Shown here: piece by piece, positions 10,799-21,105 of the stretch | Position numbering within the stretch: position 1 is the stretch's first letter | Layout: each line of letters starts with the position of its first letter | Origin: Endomychus coccineus | Taxonomy: Eukaryota > Arthropoda > Insecta > Coleoptera > Endomychidae | Direction of reading: 5' to 3' | NCBI GenBank assembly: GCA_958510875.1 | Contig: OY294070.1 | Location: 49,194,078-49,258,077, forward strand | Length of the DNA stretch: 64,000 nucleotides | Program-made: the position numbers and the translations under genes | Notes under the pieces: model-generated | Database searches by the model: none | What the model was told of the DNA's origin: nothing | What the model saw: only the letters and a program-made list of their open reading frames with translations

Positions 10799-11109
10799 GA
10801 TCCAATAGCGACGTTCGTGTTGGTTCCACAGCTCTCACCTCAGCTGCAGTAATTTTCTGGGTTATATTCGACTATCAAACCAAGGCATTTCCGAACTTAG
10901 CCCATGTTTTTCATTAATATTGCCACGGCCTTATTCTTAACTTTTACCAGTTGTTGGTTCAGACTCAAGGCTTACTCCGAGATATTCAGCTTTTCTGGCC
11001 AGCTTGAGACATTAGTAAAGTTAAAGTATGAGCAAATAATTTCAGTTTGCGCAAAAGTCCCAGTGTCTGAGATGTGTGGCTAGTGAGAAGGACCAACTTC
11101 CAACGCAAA

Positions 11110-11765
11110 AAATTAAATTATCGGTTGAATTGAAAACTATAACTGGTGATGGAATACTGTTAAAATAAGTGAACAAAACACGAAAAGTGGGTTTTAAGGG
11201 GTTAAAATATGAAAAAGATCGTGGCTTCAAATTTGAATCATAAACCATTCGTAAGCCGTCACGGAATCCGTAAATTTGGACAATCTAAACAGTGGTGGTC
11301 TATTTTTAAAAGGTTCAGGAATTGGACAGTCAAGATGTAATCCCTTAAATACGATGAGTTGGGACATTTTGAGATTAACAGTGAGACGCGATTTTATGCT
11401 GGACGTGCCATTCATGCAGGAAGGAGCTAGCCTTATTTAAGAGCATTAAAATCGACTGTTCCAGAGGACGTTTATTGCAGAAAGATTCCGAGCTGCGTTA
11501 GATAGGCCCTTTCTCAAATGAAGGGCGTATATGCGGTGACATCATCAATCTCATATTTTCATTTCGTTGTTGCTCCATCGAATGTATTGTTTGTATAGTT
11601 CGTTAGTGAGTTTTCATCGAATATAGTGCAATTTTATTATAGAATAATGGTAGATAAATTCAATGTGAAAATGATCATTTATTTATTGACATATATTCTA
11701 GAATCATAACTCACATCCTAAAATGATATTCTCGCTTTGAATGCAAATCTCGCCAATATTCACAT
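11110..11765. other. Intergenic, no recognised gene
   Basis: Only short antisense frames (11042-11415) without recognisable domains. No repeat structure was noticed. Confidence 0.45.
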
Positions 11766-11769
11766 AACG

Positions 11770-12050
11770 TTATCCATTCTTATATCCAGCCTTAGGATCA
11801 TTACTCCAATAAGTTGCAAGGGCCAAAACCGTTTTTTAATTTTCTTGCCATAATCTATAATTTCTATACTAGTCGTAGAGTACGCGCCCTGGACGATCAT
11901 ACGCTTGCTAAATTCGCTAGTTCAATTACCATTGTGTACTAACTATACTTTATTCTTACGATCGCGACACTTGACGTCACCTGGTGGTCACACGCGGAAA
12001 TAGGTAGTTCTAGTACCCTTTATCGCTAACAGATAGGGCTAGTAGTACTT
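11770..12050 (+). repeat. Diverged copy of the hAT 5' terminal region
   Basis: This stretch matches the beginning of the hAT element at 62776. Shared runs include AAGGGCCAAAACC, GTCACACGCGGAAATAGGTA and TACCCTTTATCGCTAACAGA. The outermost terminal repeat is eroded, and similarity stops near 12050. No transposase follows, so this is a fragment or a nonautonomous derivative. Confidence 0.7.
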
Positions 12051-13378
12051 TCGAGAGCGCAGTAGCAATGCGAAATATTGCAGATTTCTTAGGGATATCT
12101 ATATATTCGTAGATAGATGGCGTCAAAACATCTAGACACTCTAGACAATTCCATCCATAATATTTCATATCATGTATGGAACAGGCGATCAGTGGCAGCA
12201 CAAGCTGCTCGTTCTGCTGATGAGATGTCCAGAACTATTGGATTGTGTTGTCACTGGTCGATCTAGAATAGCCTTACCAGTACTAAATGTTAGTTACCTT
12301 TCTGATATTTAGACGATTCAATTGATAATTCCTGAATTATTAATATTTATTTTATCATTCACAACTACATTACTATTTCCGTTTTATTGTGTTTCTACTA
12401 ATTCACTAATCAATTTGTTTCCAGCAAAGTTCAATTACAGGGATTTGATTCGTCACACAGTGATATTTTCAAGGCGGGTTATAAATTGCTTTGATAATGT
12501 CATTGTGTGATGAAATAATTGTTAGCAATTAAACTTGGCAGGTCGTGCGAACCTAAATATGTGTTTTATTTCGTTATTCCTCTAATTTTTTGAAAATGAA
12601 TTTAGATTAAGTAAAAGACGAATCCATAGATGATTTGCAACATTTTCATTTTACGTGATGTAAAATGATGGTCTTTTTAGAATCGTACATTCAAAGTGCG
12701 TCATGTCTGAACTAATTTGATTTCTTACTCGATAAGGTATGAAATGAACATTCTGAATATGTAATTTTCATCGCATTCAAAACACGGATATACATTCTAT
12801 AGAAATATCGAGGTCTATTTAGTACCAATATTTTGAACCAATTAACGTGACATTAAGAAGAAGGAGTTATTAATAATAGCCATTGAAGGAAAACTAGAGA
12901 ATATTATATTATGAATATAATTTAAGAACGAGCAATGGTTGGTGCTTTTTATATACCACCCTTGTATACATATTCATTGTTAATTTGATGAATGCACGCA
13001 CACACAATACCATTGCGTTATGTTGGAAACTGTTTTATATGACATTAATGTACAATTTGGTAATTTTGTTCATCTAGAAGTTCATTGGTCTTGATAGGAA
13101 CCGTCACCATTGTTTTTATAGCACTATGGAGCGCTTATTTTCAGGTAATGACGGCGAATTAGAAATTATTTTCAATTATAATTAATTCAGAAATTCTAGG
13201 ATTAATATTACATTAGCCAAATTGTAGAATTAAACACTACTATGTTGATAACACTCTTATTTAAATTGAATAGAATCGGTCATTTAATGATTAGATCCAA
13301 CCTAAACTTAACCCTTTCGCTCTCAACGCCATACTAATACGACATTACAAGTGTCTCCGTTATCACCGTCGTATTATA
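12050..13378. other. Intergenic with an interspersed repeat
   Basis: No gene. About 12713-12945 belongs to a three-copy interspersed repeat (other copies near 18114-18400 and 20917-21105). Shared runs include TATGAAATGAACATTCTG-type sequence and CAATTAACGTGACAT. The class is unknown. Confidence 0.5.
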
Positions 13379-14197
13379 TACGAGGGCAAGGTGAAAGTTC
13401 CTAGAAATGAATGAAGAAATGATTTATTTGATCAAAACTTATTTTATTTCTCAACATAATCTCCTTGTAGCCCAATACACTTCGTCCAACGTTTTACAAA
13501 ATTTTTGAATTCGTTTCAAGTAATACGATTTCGGCAATCCTTCAAAATAGGCGTCTATTTCAGCGATGACCTCATCGTTTGAGCCAAAGCCATTTCTTCA
13601 AGTTTGGTAATAGATAATAATCGCAGGAGCCAAATCTGGAGAATATGGTGGATGACGAAATAATTTATTTGCCCAATGCGGCCGATTTCGCTTCAAACCG
13701 GCGTCGAACCGATCCAACAGCTCTACATAATAAAAGCCGGTGATCGTTTTGCCCTTTTCAAGGTCATCGATATGGACGATACGGTGTGCATCCCAAAAAA
13801 CTGTCTCCATGACTTTGTTGGCCGATAAACCCACTTTGGCATTTTCGGTTTCGATTCGCCAAGACAAGTCCACTGTTTTGACTGTTCTTTGGTCTCTGAT
13901 GTGTTGTAATGGATCCATGTTTTGTCCACGGTAAGAAACAGCGCAAAAAGTCCTTTCTATCGCGCTTGAACATCGCCAAACACTCCTTCGAAGTTGTCAC
14001 AAGGTTGCGATTGTTGTCAACGGAGAGCAAATGCGGTACCCATCTGGCAGATAGCTTTTTCATATTCGAAAATGTATGCAAAATGTTTCGTTCCCATCCG
14101 GTTGATATGCCCATAGCAATCTCGTGCACTTTAACTAGCCGATCGTCCAATATCATACCCTGGATTTTATCGACGATTTCTGACGTTGTAACCTCAA
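13379..14197 (-). mobile_element. Mariner copy 4, truncated at its transposase 5' end
   Basis: The left end is intact: TA (13379-13380) then CGAGGGCAAGGTGAAAGTTC. The copy stops near 14197 inside the N-terminal coding region, where AACCTCAATAGG changes abruptly to unrelated T-rich sequence. The right terminal repeat is therefore missing. Confidence 0.88.
13598..14197 (-). pseudogene. Mariner transposase pseudogene (copy 4)
   Basis: A minus-strand frame at 13764-14210 carries EIVDKIQGMILDDRLVKVHE and the linker to MKKLSARWVPHLLSVDN. A shifted frame at 13598-13918 carries KVMETVFWDAHRIVHIDDLE, then LLDRFDAGLKRNRPHWANK, with a compressed HPPYSPDLAPA block. The stretch holding the QDNAP motif is deleted, so the second catalytic Asp is missing. 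Confidence 0.85.
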
Positions 14198-14347
14198 TAG
14201 GCTCATTCAAATTTTTTTTTAAATTTCATAATTCAAAAGTACTGAACTCAAATAGTCTAACTACCAAAACATTTTTTTTATCTACATGTTTACAGCCTAA
14301 AATTAATATTTGATATCCGTGTGCGTCTAAACGAGGCGCGGCTGATT

Positions 14348-14362
14348 GTGACGTCACTATAC
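14348..14362 (+). repeat. 15-bp inverted repeat with CRE palindrome, left
   Basis: GTGACGTCACTATAC here is exactly inverted at 16828-16842. The pair brackets the THAP exon and the MITE. The core GTGACGTCAC is a CREB/ATF-type palindrome. It may be a terminal or subterminal repeat of a THAP-encoding transposon, which is inference. Confidence 0.6.
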
Positions 14363-14471
14363 GTACGGTTGATGGGCGTCAGACAAGAGGTATTCGTTAT
14401 TAGTCAACTCGGGTCAGTTTTCGTTGTGTGTTGACTATATGTATCGTGAATTTACTGTCGTTTGATTTATA

Positions 14472-15086
14472 ATGAGCGATAAAAAGAGTTTTCGCAAAAG
14501 TTGCGTGATACCAGAGTGTAGGAAAACATCTATAAATGCATCGGATAAGAAAAGCTTGGCAGCATGCTATGCGTAGAACTGATTTTGTGTCTGACAAAGG
14601 ATCGAGATACTGTTGCGAAGATCATTTTGATGTGAGCATATCAATATAATGAGGGTGAGTTTAATTTCTAATACATCATTTTCATATCAGGTTGAAAAGG
14701 ACATAGAAAATTACATGTACTTAAAAACTTTGAAAAGTAGCAGAATACAAATGAAGCCAGGTGTAATACCGCATATTTTTGATTGCCAAAAAAACCGCAC
14801 TTATTCACATAGTACCAAACCTAGGGAAGCATTCAAAAAACGGGAAAAGCTAAATATTATGCAGACTCACATCACTGAAATTTCTGATAATGATTTGGCT
14901 GCTCTTAATGAACACACAAAAAGAGAAACTACTACTGCGGCACAAACCGCGGATCGTGGTATTCAAGTGAATGTGCAGTGTAAGTATAGAAGAATACTTC
15001 TGATAAAATCTAGTGTGTTTATTTACCGTTGTAATTTTACTCCCTTCATTTCACTGTTAATAAAGTTCATATTTTTGTTGAAATAG
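14472..15086 (+). pseudogene. THAP-domain protein 5' exons with an intron
   Basis: From ATG 14472 the frame encodes a THAP zinc-finger start (KSCVIPECRKTS, giving the C-x4-C of C2CH). One frameshift near 14548 is followed by WQHAMRRTDFV and SRYCCEDHFD, the C..H pair. A short intron, GTGAGC at 14632 to TATCAG at 14690 (59 nt), joins HFD to VEKDIENYMYLKTL. Exon 2 stays open to the stop at 15084-15086 and includes GVIPHIFDCQ, typical of THAP proteins of this type. THAP domains bind DNA and occur in P-element-type transposases and in genes derived from them. No catalytic domain follows before the MITE at 15180, so the gene is 3'-truncated. It may be a transposon remnant or a decayed host THAP gene. 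Confidence 0.75.
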
Positions 15087-15179
15087 TCCATTATCATAAA
15101 TATATCCACTTCTGGTAGATTACCAGAATCTGCTTTCATAAATCCAGCTTTCAATGCGTACATTTTAAAAAGAACAATA

Positions 15180-16761
15180 CACAGTAAGAAATTTGGTCCG
15201 TGTAAAACAGCTAGTGTAATGGGTGAAAAATTTAGAGTGAATTTTAAGTGTTGAATGACTATTTTTTGTAACACTAGAATTGGTGAGCGATGCTGTTTAC
15301 ACTAAACTACTCTAGTTGAGTTGTTCTACTATTTTAATGTTCATTACTCACACTACAAAATTACATTTACATTGTTTTAGTGTCGAATGTTCTAGGTTTA
15401 CACTAATTGTGTCAAATGCATAGAAATATTACACTAACTAGAGTGTTCTGACACTGCCAATTGCGAAATGCCGTTCGGTTAAATCCACATCCAACACGTT
15501 ACCCTGAGTACCCGCATTGGCTTTACGTTACCTAGCGGCTTTTATTCTTTCTTCAAGCATCAACCTGTGTTGTGCGTTTACTGGACTTAAATCGTGACCT
15601 ATGTAGCTTTATTTGTTCTTATAAAGTAACTGTTGTTGTTTAATCTGCTTAATATAATCTACTTAGTAGTAAACTGGACATAGTCAAATAATAGAGGTGA
15701 TGAAATGTGTTTTAGTTCAAATCAAACGCCTTAACCCCAATTTCTCCAATTTCTGGCTTATAATATTACTCAGAGGCACCACCGACTGGAAAGTTACTCG
15801 TACACCTAGTTCTAATAAATACCAATAGTAATGCCTTTAAATTACTGAGCTCAGCCAGTCATAGTAGACATAACCTAATAGTGAGGTACATCGTACATTA
15901 TTTTTTGATATTACATTTACTGCCATTTTGTGAAGGTTCAGTTGTGACCCCACATTGCAAATACCGTGGCGAAGGTCAAATAGGGATTCTAACGAACCGA
16001 TCTGAACGATCTGAAGTGTGGGTCATATTGATTGATTCGTCAAATATGTATAATGGATTCAAAGATAATATGTTACAGGTAACCTATATGATGAATTTTA
16101 TTAAGCTGAAGTATATTCATTGCTCGAAGGTGGCCAAAGTGAAGCAACACTGTATATATGAAGAATACGAACAATTAGGTTAGCTATTATACAAGGTCAT
16201 ACAATTTAAATGTTCCAAATATTCGTCAATTCATCGGAATTGCTCAGTTGTACCTATTATGCCATAAATTTATTTTTAAATAAACATTTTGTATTTGCAA
16301 GTACTGTATTCTTTATTTACCCAACACTAAGTAGTGCAGAGCTAGAGTTAACGTACACTAAAAACAGTATTTTGTTTACCAAAATCAGTGTAAATCCAAC
16401 ACTAGGTAGAGTTAACATACACTGAAAACGGTAGTTTTTTACCAATGTCAGTGTAATATTACACTAAAATAGTAATTTGGATACACTTACATTTGTTAAT
16501 TCACACAATTTAGAGTCTCTCAGTGTATATTTGAACACTAGCTAGATTTGTTTCCAACTCTGGGTTATGTTGCATCTCATCTGCTGTAGTGTAAAAGATA
16601 CTCTAAATAAAGTGACTATTTAACACTGACGTTAGAGTAAAGTTACCATTAAAATTTACTCTAGATGCAGAGTGAATATTTCACACTAAAAATATTGGAC
16701 CTATATAGAATGTTTTTAGTGTTACTTAGAGTGAAATTTTCACTCTTAATTTTTTACTGTG
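15180..16761. mobile_element. MITE-like element with ACACT/AGTGT subterminal repeats
   Basis: The ends are CACAGTAAGAAATT (after TA at 15178-15179) and AATTTTTTACTGTG (before TA at 16762-16763), an inverted terminal pair with TA flanks. Both ends, about 15230-15460 and 16310-16760, are crowded with TACACTA, AACACT and GAGTGAA motifs in both orientations, while the middle is plain. The ORF at 15881-16183 has no recognised domain. This is a nonautonomous DNA transposon by structure; its superfamily is not clear. Confidence 0.65.
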
Positions 16762-16827
16762 TACACTTCACCAACAGGATAAATACGAGTAACACAAGCG
16801 ATGCCGCGGCCACTAGACTACGTGTGA

Positions 16828-16842
16828 GTATAGTGACGTCAC
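16828..16842 (-). repeat. 15-bp inverted repeat with CRE palindrome, right
   Basis: GTATAGTGACGTCAC is the exact reverse complement of 14348-14362. It lies just outside the right end of the MITE. The pair suggests that one larger element spans about 14.3-16.9 kb, but no longer terminal repeat was found around either copy. Confidence 0.6.
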
Positions 16843-17003
16843 GCGCTGTTTTCGGTACTTTTCCACCAGCGCAACTTCAACTTGAATTATTTCAGTAGAG
16901 GATAAAGCTATTGGTCTGAAATTTTTCTCAGTATATTAGAGGTCCAGACACTACAAGAAAATCCATGAGAAGGTTATAATGTTAATTTCACTGAACGACC
17001 CTA

Positions 17004-17332
17004 TAGGACGACCAGAACGTTCGGGGTTCTTTGTGGTCATACTACCACAACGTTCCAATCGATGTTTAACAAGCGATGTCTTGGTTTGCATAATGTTTAT
17101 TCCACACAAGAAATAATGTTTAATCAAGACGCGAAATTCACTTTTTTCCATATTTGCAAAAATCTCCAAGGTTGCTTGCTTCGATGGTTTCCAAAACCAA
17201 ACTGAACGACATATCAGTCTGAACATTTTAATGCTTTCTAGTTAAAGATGGTACTTCACAAATCTCACATGGGATTTCCGATTGTGGCGCCATCTGTTTC
17301 ATTTTTCAGGGACTTTTCACGTTGCACTCGTA
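17004..17332 (-). mobile_element. Mariner fragment (copy 5), transposase 5' end
   Basis: Only the N-terminal coding start and 5' untranslated region remain, from GGACGACCAGAACGTTCGG at about 17005 to the terminal repeat ending TTTTCACGTTGCACTCG before TA at 17331-17332. A block around the usual AATCGTTCCAATC is deleted as well. No useful frame is left. Confidence 0.85.
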
Positions 17333-17360
17333 TGTTGACCATTGACATTGTCTTGAACCA

Positions 17361-17711
17361 ATGCTCAGGCAGCATGTTGACAATCCGATACACGGTGTTT
17401 TCTACAGAAACATGGAAACGCTCGGCTACCTAAAGTCAGCCGGGCTTAAATCCGAGACCGAGGGATTTACCACAGCCTCTCAAGATGGCTTAATCAAGAC
17501 CTTAGTTCATCGCCGCAACGTGATGGATGTGCAGGTTCCTGATGTCAGCTGCAGGGTCTGTCGAAAAGCGCCTGAGACGCTTTTCCATCTTCTGTCCGGC
17601 AAAAGCGGCCTCGGCGTACATCCATCCTCATAATGCGGCCCCACGGGTGATGTATCACCATGTAAGTATTCGTACGGAATAGAATATGTTGAAATGATAA
17701 CATATCTAAAG
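17361..17711 (+). pseudogene. C-terminal fragment of a non-LTR retrotransposon
   Basis: The frame at 17361-17633 encodes KSAGLKSETEGFTTASQDG and VPDVSCRVCRKAPETLFHLL, a Cys-rich zinc-binding C-terminus found in some LINE proteins. A frameshift near 17600 is followed by ASAYIHPHNAAPRVMYHHV, which continues the same protein. It starts abruptly beside mariner copy 5. The LINE clade is uncertain. Confidence 0.7.
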
Positions 17712-19555
17712 CACTTTTCAACTACGATGCAGTCTTGATCAAAGTCTTTGAAAAGTGATTTAGATACGTTGTAAATTTATGTGGAAAAGGGTGATAGTGT
17801 AAACTAAATTATATTTGTTATTATTTTTCAAATAAAATCAAATTTACACCAGATTACTGCGCAACGAAATAAGATATTGAAACTGAAGTGAACTAAACAG
17901 CTGCTTTGTTCCACAACTATTAAAATGATCTACTGCCCAGTAAAAAAAACAATTACATATATATATCAACTTAGTAGTGTTTATTTGATAATATGTACAA
18001 AATATTCTGGCATATAGGGTGATCGAAACGGTAGAACATTATAATATGTATCCAAAAGTTGAAAGCAATAAATGTCGAGGATTGACGTTGATTTATTTAA
18101 GAGCGTTTCAATATATTTGACGACATATCATTTGTAAGCTCATGAATCTGATTTGACTCGATTTAGTCGTTTCATTCATATTCGATGAGGTATGGAATGA
18201 ACATTCTGCATACGTTATTTTCAAAGCGAGAATACGTTCTCGAAATGTCGAGTCCACATATCAAATTTCGGATCGAAATTTCCAGAGGAAAGGGTTTGCC
18301 TAAATAAAGCAAGCAAAAACTTTTGAAATAAAGAATAGCAATTCAATGATAATCTGATAATATTATGTTCTGAATATAATTACACGTGACCTATGTCACA
18401 TCCCGTGAAAATGCTTCAGGAAAATATAATGTTAATAAATACCACGGCAAATAATTAATAACTCAAGCACGTAATCAGAAAACAAAACCCCATGCAATGT
18501 ACAATTCTGCGGAGTTGGTCAACTGAGCAGAATGGTCAACTTATTGGTAAAGCGATGGGTCAGCTGGGCAAAACGTCAAAATGCCCATTTTCAGATATGA
18601 CATGAACACAGTAGGGGGTAACAGGTACCTTACCCTACATAGCTCTTTTTATGAGTTATGAATAACAAACATAAAAGAAGTAGCTATTTAATTATAGCAT
18701 AGCAATTTATTTTAATGTCAAATTCATAAAATAAAATATAGCGAATAATAATAATAAATAAAAACGGAACATTTCAAAAAATTTTAAACAGAATTAAGAT
18801 AAAAATTATTTTTAACGTCAAATAATAAATATAACGGACTGTAGGTAGGAGATATTAAAAAAGAAATATACTATGTGATTTGAAACAAATAAAAATAGAA
18901 AATTAATTTTAACGATATCAACGAAAACTGTTAAATAAAATATATGTTAATGATAAATATCCAATGGTAACAACAATTTATAAAATATATACCTATAGGT
19001 TTTATGCGATATTAAAGACGAAATATTTTATATAGTTCAAAATAAATAGTTTCATCAACAAATATTTTTGTTTCAGATGAATACATCAGTTTTAAATTTA
19101 TTGAACACGAAAAAACAATAACATTATCTGTTATTAAGATGTAAAAAGGCTTCCCTTCAGGTTTGTTTTTACTTTAACTGAATCTGCAATATGAGGTGAC
19201 GTTTGTGTCATAATTATTACTTATTTATATTTTAAACATGTTAAAATATATATGAGAAAATTGATATATTTTTAAATTCCACAATATATATTAAATAGCT
19301 TTCTATCTCATATTTTACATAATATAGATTGTAAAATTTAAATACTTAAATAGCGGTTGTGAGAAATATATATACAACTTTAGCTTCATATATTCGCCAG
19401 TGTGGTGGCGCTGTACCTGAAATTATGTTTGGCAACACCGACTGATAGCACATAATGTGAGCATCTACGGTTTTTGTGTTGCTTTTATACTTCAAGGGTT
19501 AGGTTTAGATAGGAATGTACACATAGGAAGTTGCTTCCATCTAAATGAAGATCTT
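17712..19555. other. AT-rich intergenic stretch
   Basis: No gene. About 18114-18400 is the second copy of the interspersed repeat seen at 12713, sharing ATATCATTTGTAAGCTCATG with the third copy at 20917. The rest, especially 18650-19350, is extremely AT-rich with nothing recognisable. Confidence 0.5.
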
Positions 19556-19559
19556 TAGG

Positions 19560-20083
19560 AGTTGTTGTTAACACTAATCTGACAGATAGCTTTCTCATAT
19601 TCACAAATGTATGAAAAATGTTCCATACCTGTTCGGTTGAGATGGCCATAGCCTCAGCAATCTCGTGCACTTTAACTCGCCGATCGTCCGATATCATACC
19701 ATGGATTTTATCGACGATTTCTGGCGTTGCAACCTCAATTGGACGACCAGAACGTTCGACATCGTTTGTGTTCATACTACCACAACGAAAAACAGTAAGC
19801 CCCTTGTGAATCGTTCCAATCGATGGTGAATAATCCCCATAGTGTTCAACAAGCGATGCTTTGGTTTGCGTAATGTTTTTTCCACGCAAGAAATAATGTT
19901 TAATCAAGACGCGAAATTCACTTTTTTCCATGTTTACAAAAATTTTCAATGTTGCTTGCTTTCGATGGGTGTCAAAACAGAACTGAATGACATATCAGTC
20001 TGAAAATCACAAATGTCACATGGGATTTTCGATTGTGGCGCCATCTGTTTTATTCTTCAGAGACTTTTCATCTTACCCTCGTA
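19560..20083 (-). mobile_element. Mariner fragment (copy 6), transposase 5' half
   Basis: The right terminal repeat (TTTTCATCTTACCCTCG then TA, to 20083) and the 5' third of the transposase remain. The left side stops near 19560. The frame 19485-19949 encodes SGRPIEVATPEIVDKIHGMI, EIAEAMAISTEQVWNIFHTF and the start MKIFVNMEKSEFRVLIKHYF, showing the natural N-terminus of the family. There is no catalytic domain. Confidence 0.87.
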
Positions 20084-20509
20084 TTTTTCAATATTACTGT
20101 ATTTTTCAATAGTACTATGACTATTAGAGTAGACTATTATATTTCTCACAACTTCTATAGATGTCATACATGGAAAATATGAATTATGAATTAATATTTA
20201 TAGGAAGTTATTCAACATATATTGTGTAATTCAAAAACATATAAAATTTTCAGATTTATTTTTGAATGTTTAAAATGTAAGTTTGTAATAATTATGATAC
20301 AAACGGCACCTCATACTACAGCATCACGGATATCCATTTTTTGGAAGAAGTGGGATTACTTAAAAATAACAAATACAGTTAAATTCACCATGAGTGAGTT
20401 CCTTTCCATATATCGAATGACTATCCTATTCACTACGAATTGATTTCAACGGTCGTTCTGTTAAGATTTGCATCTTGGCACAGCACTTATCCAAGTCCCG
20501 ATATTATCG

Positions 20510-20720
20510 AATAATCGATCAACGATGTTACAGTTTCGACTATTCGTTTTTCTGTTCGTTTCGGCGACGTCAACATTTTTAATTGAAATTGGTGTGATGA
20601 GGACGCTTCGTGCTGATACAATTAGTTCTAAATCACGTTTTAGACATTGATACGTCTTTTCTGATGATGGTAGTGAGACCGAAACGTACGTAAAGACCAA
20701 AATAATAAGCATATGTGTTA
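20510..20720 (+). repeat. Penelope-type terminal repeat with hammerhead-like core
   Basis: This ~200-bp repeat recurs in inverted orientation at 48970-49150. Both share TTCGTTTCGGCGACG-type sequence, AATTTTTAATTGAAATT-type sequence, and the block CTGATGATGGTAGTGAGACC then GAAACGTACG (20661-20690). CTGANGA followed by a short paired loop and GAAAC is the core layout of hammerhead ribozymes known in Penelope-like elements. Here an extra U follows the CTGATGA, before GGU pairs with ACC. Assignment to Penelope-like elements is inferred from this motif and from the GIY-YIG fragment at 30435. Confidence 0.5.
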
Positions 20721-20916
20721 GTGTTACCTATTTCCCAACAATTTATATATAATATAGTTATTATCCGTACGCAGAAACAATGTTACTTGGTGGATTTATA
20801 AATTTAACTCAAATTTTGTTTCACAAGTCTAATGGTTATTTTGAGAACAAAGTTTGTTAGTCAATTGTTCCAAAATTTAAATGTCCAAGAATGAGGATGA
20901 TTCAAAGTTCGTTTAA

Positions 20917-21105
20917 ATATATTTCATGACATATCATTTGTAAGCTCATGAATCTGATTTGACTCGATTTAATCGGTTCATTCATATTCGATGAGGTATA
21001 GAACAAACATTCTGAATACGTTATTTGCATCGCATTTAAAACTTGGACGTCCAATACAAATGTCGAAGTCCGTGCAGCATATTTCAAATCAATTAACGTG
21101 ACATG
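20917..21105 (+). repeat. Third copy of an unclassified interspersed repeat
   Basis: It matches 18114-18285 closely (TTTGTAAGCTCATGAATCTG, GATTTGACTCGATTTA) and 12713-12852 more weakly (CAATTAACGTGACAT). No coding potential. Confidence 0.7.

Larger units (their letters stand above)
8885..11110 (-). mobile_element. RNase-H-bearing LINE (I/R1-like), split by mariner
   Basis: On the minus strand the order is a weak RT C-terminal remnant (11110-10800, with AEYLGVSLE-like residues), then an RNase H domain and a C-terminal region (about 9760-8885). Mariner copy 3 sits between the two parts. The order and strand fit a single LINE whose middle was hit by the mariner. All parts carry stops and frameshifts. 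The clade is inferred from the presence of RNase H. Confidence 0.7.
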
